NCBI GenBank assembly: GCA_002423545.1
Contig: DIWP01000060.1
Span: 1-45,198 of the forward strand
Reading direction: 5' to 3'
Source of the DNA: Thermoleophilia bacterium UBA6103
GTDB lineage: Bacteria; Actinomycetota; Thermoleophilia; UBA2241
DNA: 45,198 nucleotides
The translations under genes and the position numbers were made by a program. Under the pieces are notes generated by a model. That model was not told the origin of the DNA and made no database searches. It saw only the letters and a program-made list of their open reading frames with translations. The first letter of the stretch is position 1. Each line of letters starts with the position of its first letter. Shown piece after piece: positions 1 through 8,182 of this stretch.

Positions 1-1332
1 GCTGATGTTGAACTTGGCCTCGATGAAGTTGGCCTGTGCCGGCTGGCTGATGGCGTAGCTGTGGATGCGCCCGAAGCCGAGCTCGTTGCGTACGTCGGTC
101 ATCACGGCGGGGTCGCTGAGGTCTCCCGGCGACACGCCGAGCTTGCCGGCGACGTAGGCCTTGGCTTCCTTGAGACGCATGCCCCTGGTCATCTGCATAC
201 GGGCCACCAGGTCTCCGGCTGCCCGCATACCGCCCATGCCCGCGGCCTGCGTGTGGGTGCCCTGCATCCCGAGCGGGTCACCCGAGCCGACCTACAATCC
301 GTCCACGTGCAGCAGCTCGACGAACGACTTGCTGGCCCGGCAGACCGCATCGACGATGGGGTAGACGAACATCGGCACGCCGCCGACGCCCATGCCCACA
401 TTGGGATGGATGGGGATCTGCGCGTCGGCCATGCACGGCTTGATGAGCGTGACGGCGCGGGCCATGTTCCAGGCGCAGGTCTTGCCGGTGTTGATGTTGA
501 CGACCGGGCCGAACATCGTGGCGCCGGCCTTCTGGGCCAGCAGCATCTGCTCGTGCGGCCACAGGCCGGCCAGGCGGACGCCGTCGTACTCCAGTTTGCC
601 GTGCATGCCCAGTACGAACTCACCGGCCATGCCCAGCTCGACGCCCATGTCGGGGTACTTCTTGCGCAGGATCTCGGTGGCCCGCAGGGCGGCCGCGAAC
701 TCGGGGTCGCCGGAGGCGCCGGTGGTGTCCCAGTCGAGGCCGTCGGCGCCGGCCTCCCACATGGCGTCGCCGAGCTTGACCATGTCTTCCACGGCCATCT
801 CGACGGCCTCTTCCTCGGCCGCCCGCGCCTCGTCGATCTTGCCCAGCGGGAGCAGCTCGCTCCAGTTCAGGCAGGGACCGTCGGGCTTCGAGTAGAGACC
901 GAGGTTCGGCATCACGCCGTACTGCATCGGCACCACCATCTGCAGCTGTGCGTCGTGCAGCGCCTGGGCCTCGTAGGGCAGGATCGTACGCACGACCTTG
1001 AGCGAGTAGTCGCCGACGCAGAGCTCGACGAGGTCGGCGCCCATCCACTGCTCGAAGCTCTGCATGTCCTGCTGGCGGGTGGCGTGCGTCTTCATGCCGG
1101 TACCGTCGCAGGAGAGGATCACCTCGTCGCCGACATCGACGCCGACGAAGCGGGCCGGACTGGCGTAGATCTCGAGCAGGTGCGCCTGCTCGTCCGCGGT
1201 GAGCGGCTCGAGCTTGGCGCGCTTGGCCGCCGCCGCCGTGCCGGCCTCGATATCCGCCTGGATCTCGCTGCGCGTGAGGCGGACGATCGTGCCGTCTCCC
1301 ATGCGCGTGGCGATGCGCCGTTCCTCCGTCAT
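1..1332 (-). CDS. mtbB: Dimethylamine:corrinoid methyltransferase (MtbB family), in-frame amber codon, partial at the left edge
   Basis: The family transfers a methyl group from dimethylamine to a cognate corrinoid protein. Translation from ATG 1332 (GGAG eight bases upstream) gives 346 residues ending LLHVDGL, then TAG at 294-292. The same frame continues without another stop to base 1: VGSGDPLGMQGTHTQAAGMG, then GGMRAAGDLVARMQMTRGMR, then a stretch with KLGVSPGDLSDPAVM. This tail matches the MtbB C-terminus as I know it. Methanosarcina MtbB has pyrrolysine near residue 356, close to codon 347 here. At least 444 codons are visible and the 3' end lies outside. If the TAG were a true stop, the family's active-site residue and C-terminus would be missing. 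No corrinoid protein (mtbC), reactivase (ramA) or pyl genes lie in the window, so they must be elsewhere if the system works. The identification is confident; decoding as pyrrolysine is an inference from the family. Confidence 0.93.
292..294 (-). other. In-frame UAG codon, probable pyrrolysine site of MtbB
   Basis: Forward CTA reads TAG on the minus strand as codon 347 of mtbB. It follows HVDGL and precedes VGSGDPLGM, the position where the MtbB family carries pyrrolysine. The reading frame is open and family-like on both sides, which argues against a random nonsense mutation. Confidence 0.88.
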
Positions 1333-1399
1333 GTCACACTCCGCGTATCGTGCTGGCCTGTCGGCGTCCGGGTGCCCTGAGCGGGGTCTGGACGCTGGA

Positions 1400-1415
1400 T
1401 TAACCGTGTGGTTAA
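1400..1415. promoter_or_regulatory. Palindromic operator-like site in the mtbB promoter
   Basis: TTAACC-GTGT-GGTTAA is a perfect 6+6 inverted repeat. It starts six bases downstream of the mtbB -10 box, so it covers the expected transcription start, a classic repressor position. The A+T-rich half-sites stand out from the GC-rich surroundings. The cognate regulator is not in the window. Confidence 0.6.
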
Positions 1416-1421
1416 CTCGGG

Positions 1422-1449
1422 AGCATATCGGCGCCCGAGCGGATGTCAA
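1422..1449 (-). promoter_or_regulatory. mtbB promoter
   Basis: On the minus strand, TTGACA (1449-1444), a 16-base spacer and TATGCT (1427-1422) form a near-consensus housekeeping promoter pointing at mtbB, about 90 bases before its ATG. Confidence 0.7.
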
Positions 1450-1581
1450 GACTGTCATCCAGCGCCGTGGCCTGAGAGCATGCGCAGGCAGGTCTGCAGG
1501 CTCGATTGAGACGGTCCGCCATGCGGACCGAAGCGACTGCATCGCGGATGTTGCGCCGATATGCGTGATAGTCTGACGACC

Positions 1582-1610
1582 CTCGACAGCGCCGCCTGAG
1601 GTGCTAGAAT
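1582..1610 (+). promoter_or_regulatory. Promoter of the aminotransferase-AOR-LarA operon
   Basis: CTCGAC (1582-1587), a 17-base spacer and TAGAAT (1605-1610) form a good -35/-10 pair. It points right and is divergent from the mtbB promoter. TAGAAT recurs as the -10 box of ileS and probably of the aspartokinase gene. Confidence 0.6.
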
Positions 1611-1623
1611 CCACCCGGGTGGA
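1610..1623. promoter_or_regulatory. Perfect palindrome at the aminotransferase operon start
   Basis: TCCACCCGGGTGGA is a perfect 14-base palindrome. It overlaps the last base of the -10 box and the expected transcription start. The position mirrors that of the different palindrome in the mtbB promoter. It is probably a repressor operator for a second regulator; this is inference from position and symmetry. Confidence 0.45.
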
Positions 1624-1712
1624 TACCGCGGGTCGGAGGGGCTGCGCGGCACCATCGGAACGCCGTATCGACGGCCGGTCCGTCGAGCGAGGCGTGGACC
1701 GCCAGGTGGAGG

Positions 1713-1745
1713 GGACGGCGCCGGCCGGACCGGCAGGCGCCGTCC
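1713..1745 (+). other. Leader hairpin just before the aminotransferase gene
   Basis: GGACGGCGCC (1713-1722) pairs perfectly with GGCGCCGTCC (1736-1745) around a 13-base loop that is itself largely self-complementary. The hairpin ends a few bases before the AGGAGG ribosome binding site. It could stabilise the leader, act as an attenuator or restrict ribosome access. No U-tract follows. Confidence 0.4.
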
Positions 1746-1761
1746 AGCGAGAGGAGGAGAC

Positions 1762-3150
1762 ATGCCGGAGCCGACCGAACCGACGGCCGCTGCGGAGGCC
1801 GAGCTGCTCGAACAGCAGATGCGCGACCATCTCTGGCCGCCGTTCACGCAGATGCAGGGCGTCAAGCCCATCGTCATCGAGCGCGGCCAGGGCGCCGTGG
1901 TCTGGGATGTCCACGGCAACGAGTACGTCGACGCCTTTGCCAGCCTCTGGACGGTCAACGTGGGGCACGGCCGGCGGGAGATCTTCGACGCCATCGCCGC
2001 CCAGAGCCAGGAGCTGGCCTGCTACCACATGTTCGCCGGGGCGGCCAACAAGCCGTCGATCCGGCTGGCCGCCAAGATCGCCGAGAAGCTGCCCGGCGAT
2101 CTCGACCACGTCTTTCTCACCCTCGGCGGCGGCGAGGCCGTCGAGACGGCCCTCAAGATGGCGCGGCAGTACTGGCGCAATCAGGGCAAGGGCTCCAAGT
2201 ACATGTGCATCTACCGCGACCGCTCCTACCACGGCACCACGTTCGGGGTGACCAGCATCCAGGGGCTGTCGGTCAACCGCCAGAAATTCGAGCCGCTGCT
2301 GCCCGGCTTCATCAAGGTCGGCGCTCCCTACTGCTATCGCTGTGCCTGGGGCAAGGAGTACGGCAGCTGTTCGATCGAGTGCGCCAAGGCGATCGAGCAG
2401 GAGATCCTCTTCTACGGGCCCGAGAACGTCGGTACCATCATCGGCGAGACGATGATCGGCACCGGTGGCGTGATCCCGCCACCGCCCGAGTACTGGCCGC
2501 TGGTCCGCGAGATCGCCGACACCTACGAGCAGCTCGTCATCAACGACGAGGTCATCACCGGCTTCGGTCGCGCCGGCGCCTGGTTCGCCACCGAGATCTT
2601 CGGATCGAAGCCGGACCTGGTGACGATGGCCAAGGGCCTCTCCTCCGGCTATCTGCCGCTCGGCGCCACCGGTGCCTCCGACAAGGTGTACGAGGCCTTC
2701 CTCTCGGCGCCGCTGGAGATGAAGCAGTTCATGAGCGGCGCCACCTACCACGGCCATCCGCTCTGCTCGGCCGCCGGTCTGGCCAACCTCGAGATCATCG
2801 AGCGCGAGGACCTGGTGCAGCGCTGCGCCGACCTCGGTCCCTACATGCAGGAGGGGCTGCGGACGCTGCTCTCTCACCCGATCGTCGGCGACGTGCGCGG
2901 CCTCGGCCTGGTGGCCAGCATCGAATACGTCCAGAGCAAGGAGACCAGGGAGTGGTTCGGGGCCACGGTCGGGGCGGCCGCCAGAGTCTTCGCCGAGGCG
3001 CTCAAGCGCGGTGTCTTCGTGCGCCTGCTGGGCGGCGGTCACGTGCACGCCATCGCGCCGCCGTTCGTCATCAGCAAGGAGCAGATCGACACCGTCGTGC
3101 GGGTGCTCGACGAGAGCATCGGTGTGGTGGAGAAGGAACTGGGATACTGA
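1762..3150 (+). CDS. Class III PLP-dependent aminotransferase (omega-amine or taurine:pyruvate type)
   Basis: A 462-residue fold-type I aminotransferase. It transfers the amino group of an omega-amine or amino acid to a keto acid and leaves an aldehyde. The PLP-binding Asp lies in VINDEVITGFGR, and the Schiff-base lysine is K291 in TMAKGLSSGY. The segment PYCYRCAWGKEYGSC followed by GENVGTII-like sequence resembles taurine:pyruvate and beta-alanine:pyruvate enzymes, but the substrate cannot be fixed from sequence. It has a strong ribosome binding site (GAGAGGAGGAGAC then ATG) and is the first gene of an operon. Its TGA overlaps the ATG of the AOR gene (TGATG), so the two are translationally coupled. 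The natural inference is that the aldehyde it makes is oxidised by the AOR. Confidence 0.9.
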   Translation: MPEPTEPTAAAEAELLEQQMRDHLWPPFTQMQGVKPIVIERGQGAVVWDVHGNEYVDAFASLWTVNVGHGRREIFDAIAAQSQELACYHMFAGAANKPSIRLAAKIAEKLPGDLDHVFLTLGGGEAVETALKMARQYWRNQGKGSKYMCIYRDRSYHGTTFGVTSIQGLSVNRQKFEPLLPGFIKVGAPYCYRCAWGKEYGSCSIECAKAIEQEILFYGPENVGTIIGETMIGTGGVIPPPPEYWPLVREIADTYEQLVINDEVITGFGRAGAWFATEIFGSKPDLVTMAKGLSSGYLPLGATGASDKVYEAFLSAPLEMKQFMSGATYHGHPLCSAAGLANLEIIEREDLVQRCADLGPYMQEGLRTLLSHPIVGDVRGLGLVASIEYVQSKETREWFGATVGAAARVFAEALKRGVFVRLLGGGHVHAIAPPFVISKEQIDTVVRVLDESIGVVEKELGY

Positions 3151-4895
3151 TGGTCAAGCTGCTACGGGTGAACCTGACCGACGGGACGAGTCGTGATGAG
3201 GTGGTGCCCGACGAGATCGTGCGCCGATACGTCGGGTCTAAGGGCATCGGCACGCACTACCTCCTGGAGGAGGTGCCGGCCGATGCCGACCCGCTGGGGC
3301 CGCAGAACAAGCTGATCCTCTCCTGCGGCCCCCTCTCCGGCAGCGCCATGCCGGGCAGCAACCGTTATGCGGCCTACTTCATCTCGCCGCTCACGGGTGG
3401 GTACGGAGAGGCGTATTCGGGCGGCAACGTCGCCACCCAGTTCGCCCGCACGGGCTATCGGATGGTCATCGTCGAGGGCCGTGCGCCGACTCCGGTCTTC
3501 CTTGAGGTCTCTGAGGAGGGTGCGAGCATCCACCCGGCCGACGACGTCTGGGGTCTCGGCATCTACGACGCCGAGCCGGCGCTGCTCGAGAAGGTCGGCG
3601 TCAAGGGCGCCCGCGCCGCCGTCATCGGCCCGGCCGGCGAGAAGCTGGTTCGCTTCGCGTGCATCATCAACGACCACACCCACGCCCTCGGGCGCGGTGG
3701 TGCCGGAGCGGTGGCCGGATCGAAGAACCTCAAGGGTGTGGTGTGGCACGGCTCGCGGACACCAGAGGTGGCCCGGCCCGTCGAGCTGAAGGCGCTGGTC
3801 AAGGAGATGGCCGGGATATGCAAGGACCATCCCAGCGTGCTGGCGTACGGCCGCATGGGAACGGTCCAGATGGTGCGCGTGACCAACGAGCTGGACATGT
3901 TCCCGACCCGCTACTGGCAGAAAGGCCGGCTCGAGGGCTGGGAGGATGCGCTGCACCCAGACGTGATGGTCGAGCGGTACAAGGTGAAGAACACCACGTG
4001 TCCGCCTTGCCTCATCCAGTGCGGCAATCTGTGCCGGGTGCCCTCGGGGCCGCTGGAGGGCCTCGAGATCGAGCCGGAGTTCGAGACCATCTATGCGTTC
4101 GGCGGCCTCTGCGAGATCCCCGACCTTGCGCAGGTCATGCGCATGAACGAGATCTGCGATCGCCTGGGCGTCGATACCATGACCGCCGGCAACCTCTGCG
4201 CACTGGCCATCGAGGCGACGCGGCAGGGCAAGCTCGACGCCGGCGTCGACTACGGCGACGCCGACGGCGTGGCGGCTTTCCTGGAAGGCATGTGCCTGCG
4301 CTCCACGAAGCTGGGCGACGTCTTCGCGGAGGGCGTGCTCGAGGTGGAGCGGCGCTTCGGCCTCAAGGGCCTGGCGGTGCACGTCAAGGGCATGGAGCCG
4401 GCCGGCTACGATCCGCGACGGTCGAAGGGCATGGGCCTGGGCTACGCCATGTCCGAGCGGGGCGCCTGTCACATGCGGGCCACCTTCATGAAGGCGGAGC
4501 TGTCGGGCCTCATCGACATCGATCAGATCGAGGGCAAGGGCACCATGTACGTCGACTGGGAGAACCGCTTCGTGCTCATGGACTGCATGATCTTCTGTCG
4601 GTTCTACCGCGACATGCTGGACCGCGAGTTCCTCACCCGGATCGTGAATGCCGCGGTCGGTCTTGACGACGACCCCGACGAGCTGTGGGCAAAGGCCAAC
4701 GCCATCGTCACCGAAACGCACGAGGTCAACCGCCGGCGGGGGTTTGGACCCGAGCAGGAGAGCCTGCCGTCGTGGATCACCGAGCACGCGATCATCGCCA
4801 AGGACGGGAGCGAGCTGCGCTTCACCCATGAGATGCAGGAGGCGATGCGGCGGGAGTACTATATGGCTCGTGGATGGGGCGAGCCCTCGAGCTGA
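3150..4895 (+). CDS. Aldehyde:ferredoxin oxidoreductase family (tungstopterin) enzyme
   Basis: A 581-residue AOR-family protein. Such enzymes oxidise aldehydes to acids with ferredoxin as acceptor, using a tungsten bis-pterin and one [4Fe-4S] cluster. The N-terminal pterin-binding domain has GSKGIGTHYLL, the GPLSGSAMPGSNRY loop and GGYGEAYSGGN. Cluster ligands are visible as C284, C287 and C291 in TCPPCLIQC, with a fourth in the C479/C483 segment CMIFC. The length fits the family (about 600). The exact substrate is unknown. The one-base overlap with the upstream aminotransferase and the LarA gene just downstream suggest one catabolic route: amine to aldehyde to acid, with reduced ferredoxin as product. 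No pterin or tungstate-uptake genes are nearby. Confidence 0.9.
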   Translation: MVKLLRVNLTDGTSRDEVVPDEIVRRYVGSKGIGTHYLLEEVPADADPLGPQNKLILSCGPLSGSAMPGSNRYAAYFISPLTGGYGEAYSGGNVATQFARTGYRMVIVEGRAPTPVFLEVSEEGASIHPADDVWGLGIYDAEPALLEKVGVKGARAAVIGPAGEKLVRFACIINDHTHALGRGGAGAVAGSKNLKGVVWHGSRTPEVARPVELKALVKEMAGICKDHPSVLAYGRMGTVQMVRVTNELDMFPTRYWQKGRLEGWEDALHPDVMVERYKVKNTTCPPCLIQCGNLCRVPSGPLEGLEIEPEFETIYAFGGLCEIPDLAQVMRMNEICDRLGVDTMTAGNLCALAIEATRQGKLDAGVDYGDADGVAAFLEGMCLRSTKLGDVFAEGVLEVERRFGLKGLAVHVKGMEPAGYDPRRSKGMGLGYAMSERGACHMRATFMKAELSGLIDIDQIEGKGTMYVDWENRFVLMDCMIFCRFYRDMLDREFLTRIVNAAVGLDDDPDELWAKANAIVTETHEVNRRRGFGPEQESLPSWITEHAIIAKDGSELRFTHEMQEAMRREYYMARGWGEPSS

Positions 4896-4902
4896 CGGCG
4901 AC

Positions 4903-6192
4903 GTGGACGGGCGGGAACGTCAAGCGGGCGATGGCGCGATCTGTCGCCTGCCGTGCGGCGGCGGCGAGTTGCCGCTGTGCGTGCCGCCGGAGAACCTCGT
5001 CGGCGTGGTGAGCCCGCGGCAGCCGGAGAACGCGCCGCGGTCGCTCGACGATGAGCTGGCGACGGTACGGGCGGCCTTGGCGCGGCCGATCGGGTCGCCC
5101 ACCCTGCGTGAGCTGGCCGCCGCCGCCGGATCGGCGGCGATCGTCGTCAGCGACGTCACCCGGCCCTGCCCGACGTACCGCTTCCTGCCGCTCATCCTCG
5201 CCGAGCTGGAGGACATCCCGCCCGAGCGTGTGAAGATCCTGTTCGCGCTCGGCAGCCACCGCCTGCACAGCGACGAGGAGCGCCGCCGCCTGGTCGGCGA
5301 CCAGGTCGCGGACCGCCACCCCTGTCTCGACCTCGACGAGAGTGACTGCGTGCCGCTGGGCGCCACCTCCCGGGGTACGCCGCTCGAGGTCTTCCGGCCA
5401 TACGTGGAAGCCGAGCTGAGGATCTGCACCGGCAATCTGGAGTATCACTACTTCGCCGGCTACAGCGGCGGCGCCAAGGCGGTCATGCCGGGGATCTGCG
5501 CGCGCAGCGCCATCCAGCCCAACCACAGCATGATGCTGGAGCCGAAGGCGCGGGCCGGCATCCTGCGCGGCAATCCGGTGCGCGACGATATGGACGAGGC
5601 CGGCGGCCTGGTCGGCGTCGACTTCATCGTCAACGTGCTGCTCGACGAGAAGAAGCGCATCGTGGACGCCGTCGCCGGCCACTACCTCGAGGCGCATGCC
5701 GAGGGCGTGCGCCGCTACGACGAGCTGTTCGACATGCGCATCGACGAGGCGGTCGACGTCGTGGTCGCGTCACCCGGCGGCAGCCCCAAGGACATGAACC
5801 TCTACCAGGCCCAGAAGACGCTGGACAACGTGAGCGGAGCGGTCCGTCGAGGCGGCACGATCGTGCTGGTGGCACAGTGCGCCGAAGGCTTCGGCGAGGA
5901 GACGTTCGCCGAGTGGATGGCAGACATGGAGAACCCGCGGGTGCTCATCGAGCGCATCCGGGAACGGTTCGTGCTGGGCGGTCACAAGGCGGCGGCGATC
6001 GCCGACCTGCTGCTGAAGGCCGACGTCTGCCTGGTCAGCGGCTTCCCTGAGGAGACGGTGCGGCGGATGGGGATGCAGCCGTTCGCCGATGCACAGCAGG
6101 CCCTGACGGCCGCTCTCGAGAAGCACGGCCCCACGGCGCGCGTGCTGGTGGTGCCGTTCGGGAGCCGGGTGACGGCCGCGCGGTCCCGGTAA
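4903..6192 (+). CDS. LarA-family nickel-dependent racemase/epimerase
   Basis: About 429 residues of the lactate racemase (LarA, DUF2088) family, whose members isomerise 2-hydroxy acids with a nickel-pincer nucleotide. Diagnostic segments are present: DVTRPCP, the histidine in GSHRLHSDEERR, YHYFAGYSGGAKAVMPG (histidine pair and cofactor-binding lysine), PNHSMML and SPGGSPKDMNLYQAQKTLDN. I chose GTG 4903, seven bases after the AOR stop, because it places the typical N-terminus (LPCGGGELPL, then PENLVGVV) normally. No strong ribosome binding site supports it and GTG 4870 is an alternative. No larB, larC or larE cofactor genes are adjacent. The stop is TAA, the only one I found in the window. The substrate is unknown; this could be a racemase for another hydroxy acid. 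Confidence 0.85.
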   Translation: MDGRERQAGDGAICRLPCGGGELPLCVPPENLVGVVSPRQPENAPRSLDDELATVRAALARPIGSPTLRELAAAAGSAAIVVSDVTRPCPTYRFLPLILAELEDIPPERVKILFALGSHRLHSDEERRRLVGDQVADRHPCLDLDESDCVPLGATSRGTPLEVFRPYVEAELRICTGNLEYHYFAGYSGGAKAVMPGICARSAIQPNHSMMLEPKARAGILRGNPVRDDMDEAGGLVGVDFIVNVLLDEKKRIVDAVAGHYLEAHAEGVRRYDELFDMRIDEAVDVVVASPGGSPKDMNLYQAQKTLDNVSGAVRRGGTIVLVAQCAEGFGEETFAEWMADMENPRVLIERIRERFVLGGHKAAAIADLLLKADVCLVSGFPEETVRRMGMQPFADAQQALTAALEKHGPTARVLVVPFGSRVTAARSR

Positions 6193-6300
6193 CAGTCCCG
6201 TCCGCTGCGTCGACGGCACACGGCGCGGCCGGCGGCACGTGCCTTCTCTGTGGCGCCGGATGTGTGCCGGGTCGTCGCCCTGAGCCTCGTCGGCCCTCGT

Positions 6301-6322
6301 GCCCGGCCGCTCGCAGCCGGGC
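6301..6322. terminator. Hairpin between convergent larA-like and tatA genes
   Basis: GCCCGGC (6301-6307) and GCCGGGC (6316-6322) form a perfect 7-base stem with an 8-base loop, a few bases beyond the tatA stop on the minus strand and about 110 bases after the larA-like stop. It could serve either gene. No U-run is present, as is common in high-GC genomes. Confidence 0.45.
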
Positions 6323-6328
6323 GCCGCG

Positions 6329-6586
6329 TCAGGTGCTCTTGGCAGCCGTGTCGTCGGCCTCTTCGTCGGCCCGGGCGTCGACCTTTGTCTCGGCCGGGGC
6401 GGCACTCTTGGCCGGCGCGGCGGTCTTTCCGGTCGTCTCGTTCTCTTCGTCCTCGTTCAGGCCCTTCTTGAAGCCGCGCACGCTGGAGCCCAGCGACCGC
6501 GCCAGGCTCGGCAGGCGCGTGGCGCCGAAGAGGAGCAGCAGGATGCCGAGGATGATGAGCAGTTCCTGCCAGCCAAAGCTACCCAC
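6329..6586 (-). CDS. tatA: Twin-arginine translocase subunit TatA/E
   Basis: An 85-residue protein with a short N-terminal membrane helix (FGWQELLIILGILLLLFGAT), a hinge, an amphipathic helix (RLPSLARSLGSSVRGFKKGL) and a charged, alanine-rich tail. This is the TatA architecture; it oligomerises to pass folded proteins through the membrane. The FG pair before the helix end is present. GTG 6586 is the start because GGGAGG lies six bases upstream. It is the last gene of the tatB-tatC-tatA group, about 100 bases after tatC. Confidence 0.9.
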   Translation of the reverse strand: MGSFGWQELLIILGILLLLFGATRLPSLARSLGSSVRGFKKGLNEDEENETTGKTAAPAKSAAPAETKVDARADEEADDTAAKST

Positions 6587-6682
6587 AGGGGACCTCCCGT
6601 CGTCGATCTGATGCCGTGCCGCGCAGGGCACGTGTACACACTACGCTGCGCCACCCGACGGCGCATGTCAATCGCCGGCGTG

Positions 6683-7444
6683 TCATGGTCCGCCGCTCGA
6701 CGTCTCGAGGCTGTGCCGTGCCGCCCGCCGCTGGGGCTCGAAGAACCGGGCGACGACGATCGCGACCTCGTAGAGGACGAGCAGCGGCACGAACATGGCC
6801 AGCATCGAGAACACATCCTGACTCGGTGTCGCGATGGCCGCCACGGCCGCCATGATGAGGACGGCGAACTTACGCTTCTTCTTCAGCGTCTGCCGTTCGA
6901 TGATGCCCAGACGCACCATGCCGATGAGGACCACCGGCATCTCGAAGACGGCACCGAAAGCGACGAGGAACCAGGCGACGAAGGTGAGGTACTCACGCGC
7001 GCGCGTCTGGACGTTGAAGAACTCGCTGTTCCAGCCGAGTAGCACGCTGAGGCCGCGCGGCAGCACGAAGACGTAGCCGAAGACGACCCCGCCCAGGAAG
7101 AGGGCCGCACAGATGCCGGCGACCGGCAGGATGTGGCGCCGCTCACCGGGGGTGAAGGCGGGACCGACGAAGGCCCAGAACTCGTAGATGAGGATCGGCG
7201 AGGCCATGATGATGCCCGAGTAGAGCCAGATGGTGAAGCTCACCATGAACGGCTCGGTGGGGCTCAGCGTGGTGATCTCGGTGAGCTGCGGCGGCAGGGG
7301 CCTCAGGAGAAGCGCGAAGACCCGGTCGTTGAACACGCCGGCGATGATCATGCCGGCGATGAGGGCGAGCACGCAGATGAAGAGTCGCCGGCGCAGCTCG
7401 TCCAGATGCTCGATCAGCGTGAGTCGGTCGTCCGACCTGGTCAC
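6683..7444 (-). CDS. tatC: Sec-independent protein translocase TatC
   Basis: A 253-residue multi-spanning protein that recognises twin-arginine signal peptides. It begins DDRLTLIEHLDELRRRLF, the conserved cytoplasmic TatC N-terminus (the HLDELRxR signature), followed by about six membrane helices; FTPGERRHILP lies in the family's conserved periplasmic loop region. The GTG start overlaps the tatB-like stop by four bases, so the two are coupled. The Tat system would export cofactor-loaded proteins, though no clear twin-arginine substrate is encoded in the window. Confidence 0.95.
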   Translation of the reverse strand: MTRSDDRLTLIEHLDELRRRLFICVLALIAGMIIAGVFNDRVFALLLRPLPPQLTEITTLSPTEPFMVSFTIWLYSGIIMASPILIYEFWAFVGPAFTPGERRHILPVAGICAALFLGGVVFGYVFVLPRGLSVLLGWNSEFFNVQTRAREYLTFVAWFLVAFGAVFEMPVVLIGMVRLGIIERQTLKKKRKFAVLIMAAVAAIATPSQDVFSMLAMFVPLLVLYEVAIVVARFFEPQRRAARHSLETSSGGP

Positions 7445-8094
7445 GAAGGCTCTGTCTCTTTGTCGCCGCCGCTCGCCGTCTCATCGGGTGCCGGTCCCTC
7501 GGCGCCGGTATCGGCGGCCGCTGTGGGCGCCGGCTCCTCGGCACCGGTGACGGCGTCGACCGCCTGCGTGGGCGTTGTGGCCGTGCCGGGTGTGGAGCTC
7601 GATGACGCAGCCTCAGTGGCGGGATCGGAGCCGGCATCGCCGGCCTGCGCAGCCTCCGCGGCAACCGTGGAGACAGCATCGCCGGCCTCCGCGCCGGCCT
7701 CGGCGCCGTCGTCCGGTGTCGGCGCTGCCGGTGCGAGGCTGTGGTCGGCCGCCTCGGCCGCCGTGGCTGCTGCGGCGGCGGCCTTCTCCTCAGCGGTCGG
7801 CGTCGCCGCGGCCTTCTCCTCGGCGTCCAGATCGAGCGGACCGAGGTCGTCGAGGCCGAGCTGCTTGCGCACGTTCACGCTGTCCCGAGCCTTCTGCGCG
7901 CTCTCCTTGAGGTCGCGCACGTCGCCGGCGACCTCGTCGAGCCCCAGCTCCTTGGTGACCGTGCTGCCGGCGCGGCGGAACTCGCGGATGGCGCGGCCGA
8001 CCTGGCGGCCGATGTCGGGCAGCCGCTTGGGGCCGATCACCAGCAGGGCGATGGCAAGCACCACGAGCAGCTCTGTGAGGCCGATGTTGGGCAC
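7441..8094 (-). CDS. tatB: Tat translocase subunit TatA/TatB family with long Ala-rich tail
   Basis: A 217-residue protein. Residues 1-20 (IGLTELLVVLAIALLVIGPK) form the membrane helix, followed by RLPDIGRQVGRAIREFRR, the amphipathic helix. The GPKRLP motif is shared by TatA and TatB. The short region after the helix, KDL-like with LDEVAGDVRDLKE, and first position before tatC favour TatB. From about residue 85 the rest is a low-complexity Ala/Glu/Pro/Thr-rich tail of more than 120 residues, longer than in most family members. GTG start. Whether it acts as TatA or TatB cannot be settled from sequence. Confidence 0.85.
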   Translation of the reverse strand: MPNIGLTELLVVLAIALLVIGPKRLPDIGRQVGRAIREFRRAGSTVTKELGLDEVAGDVRDLKESAQKARDSVNVRKQLGLDDLGPLDLDAEEKAAATPTAEEKAAAAAATAAEAADHSLAPAAPTPDDGAEAGAEAGDAVSTVAAEAAQAGDAGSDPATEAASSSSTPGTATTPTQAVDAVTGAEEPAPTAAADTGAEGPAPDETASGGDKETEPS

Positions 8095-8153
8095 GAAGAC
8101 CGCCTGGATCGTAAGACGACCGCCGCGCCCTCGGGCGCGACGTCCCGCCCGTG

Positions 8154-8182
8154 ATGGTAGGTGGGCCGGTCGGCCGCGTCAA
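8154..8182 (-). promoter_or_regulatory. tat operon promoter
   Basis: On the minus strand, TTGACG (8182-8177), a 17-base spacer and TACCAT (8159-8154) point at the tatB-like gene, leaving a leader of about 50 bases. The region between it and the nuo promoter (roughly 8183-8338) holds nothing else I can identify. Confidence 0.55.

Noticed and set aside
1333..1761. Possible tRNA-Pyl or other pyl component next to mtbB
   Set aside because: I saw no cloverleaf, CUA anticodon arm or TTCGA-type T-loop here or elsewhere in the window. The gap is explained by two promoters and a leader.
292..3048. Very long minus-strand open frame (918 codons) running through the aminotransferase gene into mtbB
   Set aside because: Only the part from ATG 1332 is mtbB. 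The rest is antisense to a clear aminotransferase and has shadow-like composition, a common effect of high GC.
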